Below, one piece after another: positions 1 through 5,748 of a stretch of 6,275 nucleotides of DNA. Under the pieces are notes generated by a model that was given only the letters and a program-made list of their open reading frames with translations, did no database searches and was not told the origin of the DNA. Numbering within the stretch: the stretch's first letter is position 1; each line of letters begins with the position of its first letter. The DNA comes from Thermoflexales bacterium (GTDB taxonomy: Bacteria > Chloroflexota > Anaerolineae > Fen-1058). The stretch covers positions 1-6,275 of the forward strand of contig JAUQXD010000233.1 of the NCBI GenBank assembly GCA_030834835.1, read 5' to 3'. Made by a program: the position numbers and the translations under genes.

Positions 1-620
1 AGCAGCGTCTTGACGCCGTGCTGGTTCAGGCGGGCGGCGAAGTTCACCGCGATCGTCGTCTTGCCGGGGCCGCCCTTGCTGCCGGCGATGGCGTAGATAC
101 GGGTGCCGGCCAGCGCGTTGACGCGCTCGACCTGCGTGGGCTGGGCGGCGGCCTGCGCCAACAACGCGCTGCCGGGCGTGACCTTGGCGAGCCGGGCGCG
201 CTCGGACAGGCCGACCTGCGTCACGGCGTGCACCAGCGCCGTCTCCGTCAACTCATGCTTGAGATACAACCCGCGCACTTCGGCGATCGATTGCAGCGAA
301 CTGCGCAGATGCTGACGCCGGGCGGGCAGCAGGACGAGGGCGACCTTGCCCGTCAGCCGGGCGGCCAGCACGTTGAGCAAAGCCTGATCGTCGCCATACA
401 GGTCGGCGTCGACGACGACCACCTCCGACGGCTGATCGAGCATGGTCTCGAAGACCGGGCGCGAGGGGCCGAGACCGACCACGCTCACGCCGATCCGCTC
501 GAACTCCTGATCGGAGGCGGGATTCGGATGGTAGTTCGAGAAGGCGCGGTACAGCGCGTTGAACTCGACCTGGCCGTTGGCCGACAGGGTGACGCTGATG
601 GGGGTGGGTCCTTGAGTCAT
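1..620 (-). CDS. cpaE: CpaE/TadZ-like MinD/ParA-family ATPase of a Tad (Flp) pilus locus, 3' end cut by window
   Basis: The frame is open from an ATG at 620 to the window edge and gives 206 complete codons. Residues about 40-135 resemble the atypical receiver domain of TadZ/CpaE: a hydrophobic strand ending in acidic residues (VVVVDADLYGD, 67-77), a second strand (VALVLLPA, 93-100) and then LYLKHEL (118-124). A linker leads to a deviant Walker A, KGGPGKTT (182-189), which carries the signature lysine K182 of the ParA/MinD class. Switch regions and the C-terminus lie outside the window. Known role of the family: a cytoplasmic ATPase that localises and helps assemble the Tad pilus machine at the inner membrane. 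The start is supported by a GAGG Shine-Dalgarno (626-629) five bases upstream. The gene follows cpaB by 7 bp, so the two are probably translationally coupled. Alternatives are another ParA-type protein, but the receiver-like domain and the CpaB neighbour favour TadZ. Family confidence is high; the symbol is by analogy. Confidence 0.85.
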   Translation of the reverse strand, partial: MTQGPTPISVTLSANGQVEFNALYRAFSNYHPNPASDQEFERIGVSVVGLGPSRPVFETMLDQPSEVVVVDADLYGDDQALLNVLAARLTGKVALVLLPARRQHLRSSLQSIAEVRGLYLKHELTETALVHAVTQVGLSERARLAKVTPGSALLAQAAAQPTQVERVNALAGTRIYAIAGSKGGPGKTTIAVNFAARLNQHGVKTL

Positions 621-625
621 AGCGA

Positions 626-629
626 CCTC
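626..629 (-). promoter_or_regulatory. Shine-Dalgarno of cpaE overlapping the cpaB stop codon
   Basis: GAGG on the minus strand ends five bases before the ATG at 620, and its first two bases (GA) are also the last two of the TGA stop of cpaB (628-630). Ribosomes ending cpaB therefore cover the cpaE initiation site, which suggests coupled translation and fixes the cpaE start. Confidence 0.6.
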
Positions 630-1590
630 ACTTCGTGACCGGCGCAAGCGTCGGACTGATGATCAGCGTCCCTGATAACATCGGCGACAACGTCAAAGAT
701 TGATCCGATCGATCGCCGCCGATCAGCAACGCATACACGTCGGCCAGCTGCACCCCAATTGTGTTCCTAACCGGATCGGTCAGGCCGTCGCGTGGTTCAA
801 GCACCAGGTGCAGGGTGGCTTTCTCGTCCAGCAGCGCCAGCAGTTCCGCCGGCGACAGCCTCACACCCGGCGCGACTTCGACGGGGGCCAGCGGCGCTTG
901 CAGCAGGACGATGCTGTTTTTCTGCGCACTGGCCGAGGACCGCACCGGCGCTAACTGCCCGGTCTGGTCTTGCGGCACTTCCTCGTAGCGGAAGGCTTGC
1001 GGCACCAGCAGCACCTTCAGGCCCGAGACGGTCACGCGGGCGGCGGCGGTCTGCGGACGCGGCGTGGGCACCGGTGTCGGCGTCTCCGACGGCAGGGAGT
1101 TTCCGGCCACGTCTGGCGGGCTGGCCAATAGATCTGCCTGGGCTGAGGTGAACGCGCCGCCGAGATTTTGCGGATCGATCACGGCGATGACGGTGACGAG
1201 ATCACCCTCGCGCAGCGCGCCGCCCAGCCCGGAGGCCTGATTGACGTGGACGCCGATCGCGACGGTGCCCGGTTCGAGGTGGGCGGGCAAACCGACCCCG
1301 GCCTGATCACTGACCAGGTTGGCGGCAATCTGATCGCCTGGCGCACGCGCGATCAGGATCACTTGGCCGAGCGCCTCTTCGGCTTTGTTCAGCGCGCCGG
1401 TAACGCGCGCATTGGTGTTGATCGGCTGTTCGCTCAAGTCTGCCGCCGTCAGCCGTGTGCCAGCCGCGATAGGCCGGGCGGCGATCACGGTCGTGGTCGT
1501 CGAGGTGGCAGCGCGCAGGCTGCCCAGGACGAGCGCGAAGACGGCCAGCGCCCCGCCGAGGATGATCAGTAGATTCGTTCGGTTTTTCAT
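628..1590 (-). CDS. cpaB: CpaB/RcpC-like Flp pilus assembly protein, SAF domain
   Basis: A 320-residue protein, a normal length for CpaB/RcpC. An N-terminal membrane anchor (about 7-27) has a positive start (MKNR) and no visible cleavage site. It is followed by a Thr-rich stretch and an SAF-like domain (about 33-93) containing ARPIAAGTRLTAADL. The RcpC-type core follows: GTVAIGVHV (108-116), a Gly-rich turn, GDLVTVI (129-135), GLKVLLVPQA (190-199) and LHLVLEPRDG (260-269). A Pro/Thr linker (about 168-180, SETPTPVPTPRPQ) splits the core. Family knowledge: CpaB proteins sit across or outside the cytoplasmic membrane and help build the Flp/Tad pilus; in diderms RcpC works with the secretin RcpA. 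The ATG at 1590 has a strong AAGGAG site at 1597-1602, and the gene starts 18 bp after the large ATPase, so it is part of the same operon. No secretin gene lies between it and cpaE. Assignment rests on domain pattern and neighbour. Confidence 0.87.
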   Translation of the reverse strand: MKNRTNLLIILGGALAVFALVLGSLRAATSTTTTVIAARPIAAGTRLTAADLSEQPINTNARVTGALNKAEEALGQVILIARAPGDQIAANLVSDQAGVGLPAHLEPGTVAIGVHVNQASGLGGALREGDLVTVIAVIDPQNLGGAFTSAQADLLASPPDVAGNSLPSETPTPVPTPRPQTAAARVTVSGLKVLLVPQAFRYEEVPQDQTGQLAPVRSSASAQKNSIVLLQAPLAPVEVAPGVRLSPAELLALLDEKATLHLVLEPRDGLTDPVRNTIGVQLADVYALLIGGDRSDQSLTLSPMLSGTLIISPTLAPVTK

Positions 1591-1596
1591 GCGAGT

Positions 1597-1602
1597 CTCC
1601 TT
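1597..1602 (-). promoter_or_regulatory. Shine-Dalgarno of cpaB
   Basis: AAGGAG on the minus strand lies six bases upstream of the ATG at 1590, in the 18-bp gap after the ATPase stop (1609-1611). It decides the cpaB start. Confidence 0.65.
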
Positions 1603-1608
1603 GATGGG

Positions 1609-4600
1609 TCAATAGTTGAACTGCTTCAGAATATCCCGGTCGGTGACCGGGGCCAGCGCCAGCCGCAGCGGCCGCATCAGGAACGGCGCGATCTGCGTGC
1701 GGTCGGTGTGCAGACCGAGTTTGACGACGAACTGCGCCTGCGCGATCTTGCCGGTGAGCAGGTGATACAGCCGCAAATCGTGCAGGCCATGCGGCGAGAA
1801 GCCCAGCGCCGCCAGCGCCACTTTCGCGTCCACGTCGCCCTGCAACTTCGAGATCGCCACGTTGTTCGACGAGGTGACGATCGGCAGCGGAATCTCACCC
1901 GGCGATTGCAGATTGTTGATGAAGGTCAGGTCATACTTGCCGGCGTCGCGGTGCATCTTGGGAAACAGGTCGCTGTGGTGCGGCGCATCGGACTGGCCGG
2001 ATGACGCGCCAGCCTGGACGCTGCCGTAAATCTTGTTGGCCTCTTCCAGCACGATCACCGTGTGGGGCACCCGCTCGCCGCGCATGGTGGCCTGCTGCCA
2101 GCGCTTCACGGCATCGGTGTAGATGCGCCAGATGATGATCGAGAACAGCAGCGACTTGGTGAAGGCGCTGAGCGCCTCGCCCTCGCCCGCCTCGATCACG
2201 GCCAGCCCCTGCGGCCAGGCCAGTTCCTCGATCGTGAGCGAGTCCTCTCCCGCGCCCAGCATGCGGCCCAGTTCGCCTTCGGCCAGCAATTGCAGACGGT
2301 TGAGGATGCCCTGAATGGAATCGAACGAGGTGGGCAGCCGCTTGAAACTGTCGCGCAGTTGAACGAGCCGCTCCACCCAGCGCCGCACATCGACGCGCCG
2401 GCTGCGGTAGGCGGCAATGGCGTGCCGATCCGCGCGGGCGGTGAGCGGGTCGCGGTGCAAATCGAGCAGCTGCACGGGCTTGTTCGGCAGATCGTCTTCG
2501 CCGCGCGCGCGCCGACGGGTGTTGATCAGATCCTTTTCAGTGGTCCGCAGCCAGCCCCAACGATCCTGACCCTGGCGCGGGGCGCGATAGATCGGCCCTT
2601 TGGGCTTGCCGTTCTCGGCCTCTTTCGGTTCGGGAATGACCACCAGATCGTCGAGCACCCAGTCGTCCTCGGTCAGCACGCCGTTTTCAAGATACACATC
2701 GCGCAGGGTCTGGTGCAAGAAGCCATACTGCCGCTCGCCAAACCGCCCGGCCATCGCCGTCAGATCGACCAGCGCCGCCAGCGTGCTGGCCGCGTCGATG
2801 TTGGGCCCGACCCGCAGGCAGTTGAAGTGCAGCGGCCGGGCCGCGCCCGGATACAGACTGCCATATTCGACGGGCAGAGTGGTGTAGCCCAACACGCCGA
2901 TCAGATCACGCCAGCCGGCCGCGAAGTCGCAGGCGATCACGCGGCAGCGGTGGTGCTGGAGCATCTCGTAGACGATCCGCTGCGCGAGCACGGTCTTGCC
3001 GAAGCGGGTGTCGGCGGCTACCAGCCAGTGCGGGAACAACTGCTCTTCGGTCATCCGCACCTGGGCGCGACGGACTTCGCCGATCTCCGGGCTGATCAGG
3101 TGGCCCAGCACCGCCTGTCCGCCCTGCCGGAAGTTCAACGCGACGTTGGCCAGCGCGGGCAGCGGCTCCCAGGTGGTCAGGGCCGCGCCGTGCTCGAAAC
3201 GGCCCGGCGCGACGCAGGTCGCGGCCTGCAGCATCGTCATCAACGTGGTGTGCCGCCAGCCTTCCAGCGCCCAGGGCGACGGCTCCGGCATCGTCGAGGG
3301 GACGGCGGTCAGCGCGTGCAGCCGGAGGTAGGCGTCTTCGTCGGGCGCGAGGTCCAGCACCTGCACCGGCGTGGCGACTTCCTCGGTGCCGTGGAAAGCC
3401 TGCGCGATCAGACCCTTCAACGCAGCGCGGGCCTCCGGCGTCGGCACCAGGAAATATGAATCGACAAACACGCCGCCTTCCAACGCCATGGTTTCGGTCA
3501 ATCGAAACTGCCGCGCCAGCGCGTCGTGGATGAGTTGCGCGTTGTAGTCGATCCCCTGATACGACTGGCTGAACCCGATCGACGGCACCAGGCCGACCGC
3601 CAGGCCGCTGGAGGCAGAGACCGCCAGCGCCTGCGAGCGGGCCAGGCCGATCGAGTCCGCCGAGCCGGTGCTGCCAAAGACACTGGCGCTGCGGGTGTCG
3701 CCCTGACTGCGGCTGACCCCGTGTGCATACGACTCGGTCTGCGCGACCGACGTGCCGTGCGCCTGCGTCTGCGATTCAAAACTGCCGACGGTCTGCGCGG
3801 TCGAGGTCGTCGTGCCCTGGCCGACCGAGTGGCTGACGCCGTCGGCGACGCTGGTCGTGTTAGCCTCAGTGTGCGCGTGCGACGTCATATTGATCTGCGT
3901 CGTCGAGTCCATCACGCCGGTGCTCACGCCGTCGGCGAGGCCGACCGCGCCCCCGTCCGAATGGGACACGTCCAACTTGCCGGAGACGCCAATCCCCAGC
4001 GGGACCGCGCTGAGACCGCCCCCGGCGGTGACGCCGTTGTTCCAATTCTGGCTGCTGCTGGCGACCTGGCTGGTGCCGCTCGACGTGCCGTGCGTGGTGC
4101 TCGTGCCCGAAGACGAACCGTGTGTGTCGGCGGTCATGTGCGCCTGCCCAACGGTATGGCTCGTGCCATCGGCAATACTCGTGGAATGGCTGACACCCGT
4201 CGTCGTGGACTGGCTGTGCCCGTTGGTCTGCGCCGTTGACCAGGATTCGCCCTGCGTGGTGGCGTGTCCCCAGACATCCGATACTGCCACGCTGTCGCTG
4301 TGCGCCTGGCCCAGCGCCGCGCCCTGGCTGCGCTGCACGCTCTGGCCTTCGCCGGCCGAATACCCGGTGGTCGCGCCGTGCCCGAGCGCCGCCTGCAAGG
4401 CGATCGGCAGCGCGACGCCGACGTTGAAGCCGGCGGTGTACCGCATGCGGCTGCCCCAGATCGACATCTCGGTGGCCAGCCGTTCCTGCAGGCGATGGAT
4501 GTCCTCCGGGCCGTCGCCGGCGCGGGCCACCATCACCACGTTCACGAACTCGTGCTGCCCGGCCACCATCCCGCGATACACATACTCGATCTGCTCCAGG

Positions 4601-5265
4601 CCGACGTCACTGGCGTGCGGCGAGGGTTTCAACAGATCAGGACTTTGCGGACTGCGGAGATTGGTGCGCGGATCGGGCTGGCCGCGCATGACCAGCGCGA
4701 ACGGCATGCGGCCATACGCTGCCGCCAGCCACTGTCCGATCTCGCGCGGCAGCGGCTTGAAGATCGACTGCTGGTACGCCGCGCGCAGGGTGGCGATCAC
4801 GACGGTGAGGCCTTCGGCGGCAGACTGGGCCGCGCCCTCACGATCAGCACCGATCGCTTGTGCTCCGTAGATTTGCACGACACCAATATCCGGTTCCACC
4901 ACGTTAAGGGACAGACAGACCAGATCGATTCGGGCGGTGCAGACCGCCTTGATCGCCTTCTGTATCTCCAGCAGCAGCGGCGATTCCTCTCGCTCCGGCT
5001 GCGGGAGATACGACAGCATGACGCAGCGGATGACTTTGACATAGCGCCGTTCACCGTCCGGTGTCTGCTCGCTGAGGTCGAACCACAGATAATCGAGGTC
5101 GCCGGTGGCCGGGTCATACTGCGCGCCGCTGAGGTGGATTTTCAAATCATCCGGCACGACCACGGGGCGCGGTTCGGTGGCCACCGGCCCGGCGAGAAAG
5201 CGGGCCAGTTTCGAGCGACTGGTGTTGAAGAAGGGTTTGATGGATTGAGTCAGCATATCAATCAT
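1609..5265 (-). CDS. Large HerA/VirB4-like P-loop ATPase with a Ser/Thr/His-rich insert
   Basis: Read from the ATG at 5265 the product has 1218 residues. Order of parts: an N-terminal domain (about 36-296) resembling the pre-ATPase region of conjugation-type VirB4/TraC or HerA-like proteins, including GVVQIYGAQAIG (128-139); a low-complexity insert (about 298-568); an intermediate domain (about 570-740); and the motor. The Walker A is ADTRFGKT (751-758), with Ala where Gly normally opens the motif. The Walker B is VIVLEEAN (1070-1077), with Glu-Glu as in many HerA proteins. NNLQSPGEI (1117-1125) sits where HerA/FtsK relatives have a Gln/Ser-Pro motif. A basic, charged stretch (about 880-960) lies between the Walker motifs. 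There is no clear membrane helix in the motor. I infer a hexameric translocase acting on DNA or protein. The open frame continues to a TTG at 5337 that shares TTGA with the preceding stop, adding 24 residues; I prefer ATG 5265 because the TTG lacks a Shine-Dalgarno and the extra codons span a hairpin, though ATG 5265 also has only a weak site, and ATG 5256 is possible. Substrate and partners are unknown; gene order links it to Tad genes. Confidence 0.78.
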   Translation of the reverse strand: MIDMLTQSIKPFFNTSRSKLARFLAGPVATEPRPVVVPDDLKIHLSGAQYDPATGDLDYLWFDLSEQTPDGERRYVKVIRCVMLSYLPQPEREESPLLLEIQKAIKAVCTARIDLVCLSLNVVEPDIGVVQIYGAQAIGADREGAAQSAAEGLTVVIATLRAAYQQSIFKPLPREIGQWLAAAYGRMPFALVMRGQPDPRTNLRSPQSPDLLKPSPHASDVGLEQIEYVYRGMVAGQHEFVNVVMVARAGDGPEDIHRLQERLATEMSIWGSRMRYTAGFNVGVALPIALQAALGHGATTGYSAGEGQSVQRSQGAALGQAHSDSVAVSDVWGHATTQGESWSTAQTNGHSQSTTTGVSHSTSIADGTSHTVGQAHMTADTHGSSSGTSTTHGTSSGTSQVASSSQNWNNGVTAGGGLSAVPLGIGVSGKLDVSHSDGGAVGLADGVSTGVMDSTTQINMTSHAHTEANTTSVADGVSHSVGQGTTTSTAQTVGSFESQTQAHGTSVAQTESYAHGVSRSQGDTRSASVFGSTGSADSIGLARSQALAVSASSGLAVGLVPSIGFSQSYQGIDYNAQLIHDALARQFRLTETMALEGGVFVDSYFLVPTPEARAALKGLIAQAFHGTEEVATPVQVLDLAPDEDAYLRLHALTAVPSTMPEPSPWALEGWRHTTLMTMLQAATCVAPGRFEHGAALTTWEPLPALANVALNFRQGGQAVLGHLISPEIGEVRRAQVRMTEEQLFPHWLVAADTRFGKTVLAQRIVYEMLQHHRCRVIACDFAAGWRDLIGVLGYTTLPVEYGSLYPGAARPLHFNCLRVGPNIDAASTLAALVDLTAMAGRFGERQYGFLHQTLRDVYLENGVLTEDDWVLDDLVVIPEPKEAENGKPKGPIYRAPRQGQDRWGWLRTTEKDLINTRRRARGEDDLPNKPVQLLDLHRDPLTARADRHAIAAYRSRRVDVRRWVERLVQLRDSFKRLPTSFDSIQGILNRLQLLAEGELGRMLGAGEDSLTIEELAWPQGLAVIEAGEGEALSAFTKSLLFSIIIWRIYTDAVKRWQQATMRGERVPHTVIVLEEANKIYGSVQAGASSGQSDAPHHSDLFPKMHRDAGKYDLTFINNLQSPGEIPLPIVTSSNNVAISKLQGDVDAKVALAALGFSPHGLHDLRLYHLLTGKIAQAQFVVKLGLHTDRTQIAPFLMRPLRLALAPVTDRDILKQFNY
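3817..3855 (-). repeat. Internal peptide repeat, copy 2 (TSVADGVSHSVGQ)
   Basis: Encodes residues 471-483 of the ATPase. It matches the copy at 4144-4182 at 10 of 13 positions (pattern TS-x-ADG-x-SH-x-VGQ), 109 residues further along the protein. The DNA copies have diverged at many positions, so the duplication is old or the motif is maintained at protein level. Confidence 0.6.
4144..4182 (-). repeat. Internal peptide repeat, copy 1 (TSIADGTSHTVGQ)
   Basis: Encodes residues 362-374 of the ATPase. It is the partner of the copy at 3817-3855. Related shorter forms (ADGVSTG, HGTSVAQ, HGVSRSQG) occur nearby, suggesting that the Ser-rich region grew by duplication of short units. Confidence 0.6.
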
Positions 5266-5293
5266 GCGATGAGTGCTCAACTTTGGTATGCCC

Positions 5294-5320
5294 GCAGCGA
5301 ACGGTTGGTTCGTTCGCTGC
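5294..5320. promoter_or_regulatory. Perfect 10-bp inverted repeat with 7-base loop ahead of the ATPase start
   Basis: The arms GCAGCGAACG (5294-5303) and CGTTCGCTGC (5311-5320) are exact reverse complements around a 7-base loop. The element lies in the 68 bases between the stop of the small membrane gene (5334-5336) and the preferred ATPase ATG (5265). No T-run follows on the minus strand, so it is not a standard intrinsic terminator. It could be an mRNA hairpin that attenuates, protects or separates the two genes. If the TTG at 5337 were the real start, the hairpin would fall within the first codons. Confidence 0.5.
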
Positions 5321-5333
5321 AGGCGGGTGGATG

Positions 5334-5594
5334 TCAACGGCGGATCAAGTGTCGGATGCGTTCGACGACGCGTCGAAAGATCGAGCGGGTCGAGCGCGGC
5401 GCGCCATCGTCCAGCAGCAATGGCGCGCGCCGCACCAGGATCCAGATCGTGTCGGGCAGCTCATCCTGAGCCTGTCGAGTGCGACGCTGGCCGCGAAACA
5501 CTACGACCGCTACGCCGCACAACCACAGGCCGATGAGCAGCCAGGCGATCAGATAGATCGGGCTGATCGTCAAATCAGGAACCGGGTGAACCAT
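5334..5594 (-). CDS. Small single-pass membrane protein, basic cytoplasmic tail, function unknown
   Basis: An 86-residue protein I do not recognise. A short N-terminus (MVHPVPD) leads into one hydrophobic segment (about 9-33), rich in Leu, Ile, Val and Trp. The rest is strongly basic (RGQRRTRQ just after the helix, RRVVERIRHLIRR at the end). By the positive-inside rule the tail should be cytoplasmic, with the N-terminus outside. The ATG at 5594 has an ideal AGGAGG at 5599-5604, which supports it as a real gene. It lies directly upstream of the ATPase and is likely co-transcribed with it, so it might anchor or dock that ATPase at the membrane; this is inference from order and topology only. 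It does not look like a Flp pilin: the typical pilin N-terminal processing motif is not visible. Confidence 0.68.
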   Translation of the reverse strand: MVHPVPDLTISPIYLIAWLLIGLWLCGVAVVVFRGQRRTRQAQDELPDTIWILVRRAPLLLDDGAPRSTRSIFRRVVERIRHLIRR

Positions 5595-5598
5595 GTGA

Positions 5599-5604
5599 CC
5601 TCCT
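5599..5604 (-). promoter_or_regulatory. Strong Shine-Dalgarno of the small membrane protein
   Basis: AGGAGG on the minus strand is followed by TCAC and then the ATG at 5594. It is the best ribosome binding site in the window and fixes the start of this short gene. No convincing -35/-10 pair was found between 5605 and 5748, so a separate promoter cannot be shown. Confidence 0.65.
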
Positions 5605-5631
5605 CGTCAGGTGAGAGTATGCGGTTGGGAG

Positions 5632-5691
5632 TCCGATGAGATACCTCAACGCGCGAGGCGCGGGCCGCGTGCCCTGAGATATCTCATCGGA
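5632..5691. promoter_or_regulatory. 60-bp imperfect palindrome / long hairpin between genes
   Basis: The arms 5632-5648 and 5675-5691 pair at 16 of 17 positions (outer arm TCCGATGAGATA, partner ending in TATCTCATCGGA). The GC-rich centre can pair further down to a small loop near 5660-5663. In minus-strand RNA the 5644/5679 and 5649/5674 positions become U-G and G-U wobbles, giving 18 uninterrupted pairs. No T-run follows on either strand, so it is not a textbook terminator. It may be a terminator of another kind, an mRNA-processing hairpin between the upstream membrane gene and the ATPase operon, or a protein-binding site. Confidence 0.6.
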
Positions 5692-5706
5692 GCCAGGCCG
5701 GCTCTC

Positions 5707-5747
5707 CGTCATGCAGGGGTCAAATAGTTACTCGCTACTGCCTGACG
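5707..5747. promoter_or_regulatory. Inverted repeat just downstream of the upstream gene's stop codon
   Basis: CGTCATGCAG (5707-5716) and CTGCCTGACG (5738-5747) are complementary at 9 of 10 positions around a 21-base spacer. On the minus strand the stem begins two bases after the TGA at 5749-5751. There is no T-run after it. It may act with the larger hairpin at 5632-5691 as a termination or 3'-end stabilising region; the evidence is weak. Confidence 0.35.
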
Positions 5748-5748
5748 A

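Larger units (their letters stand above)
3562..4374 (-). repeat. Low-complexity Ser/Thr/His/Gln/Gly-rich region inside the ATPase gene
   Basis: Encodes residues about 298-568 of the ATPase (counted from ATG 5265). By hand count 89 of 270 residues (33%) are Ser or Thr. About 15 His and many Gln and Gly are present, there is only one Lys and no Cys. Small polar residues often alternate with others (for example SHSTSI), a pattern compatible with exposed beta strands. A hydrophobic Gly/Pro segment (about 415-429, GLSAVPLGIG core) splits the region, and a similar one (553-568, GLAVGLVPSIG core) closes it. The frame stays open throughout, so this is coding sequence, not a broken gene. It interrupts what otherwise looks like a conserved N-terminal domain of the translocase. 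Confidence 0.75.

Noticed and set aside
18..638. Open frame of 206 codons on the plus strand
   Set aside because: It is antisense to the cpaE frame, which carries a clear Walker A; its translation is Arg/Gly/Asp-rich with no domain pattern.
2062..3459. Plus-strand open frame of 465 codons
   Set aside because: It lies wholly inside the ATPase motor region on the opposite strand; long antisense frames are expected at this GC content, and its composition looks like a shadow.
3562..4374. CRISPR-like or tandem DNA repeat array
   Set aside because: The similarity is at peptide level; DNA copies have diverged and spacing is irregular, within a continuous reading frame.
3752..4870. Plus-strand open frame of 372 codons with repeated WLTPSA-like peptides
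   Set aside because: The repetition mirrors the Ser-rich repeats of the ATPase read in antisense; no ribosome binding site or independent domain was seen.
4264..5469. Plus-strand open frame of 401 codons
   Set aside because: Antisense to the ATPase N-terminal domain and the start of the small membrane gene; no recognisable motifs.
5632..5691. Rho-independent terminator or transposon end
   Set aside because: No T-run on either strand after the stem, and no transposase, target-site duplication or matching second copy in the window; kept only as a palindrome of unknown role.
5717..5737. TTGACC in the spacer read on the minus strand as a -35 box
   Set aside because: No credible -10 hexamer 16-18 bases downstream; CATACT further down is too far from any -35-like sequence.
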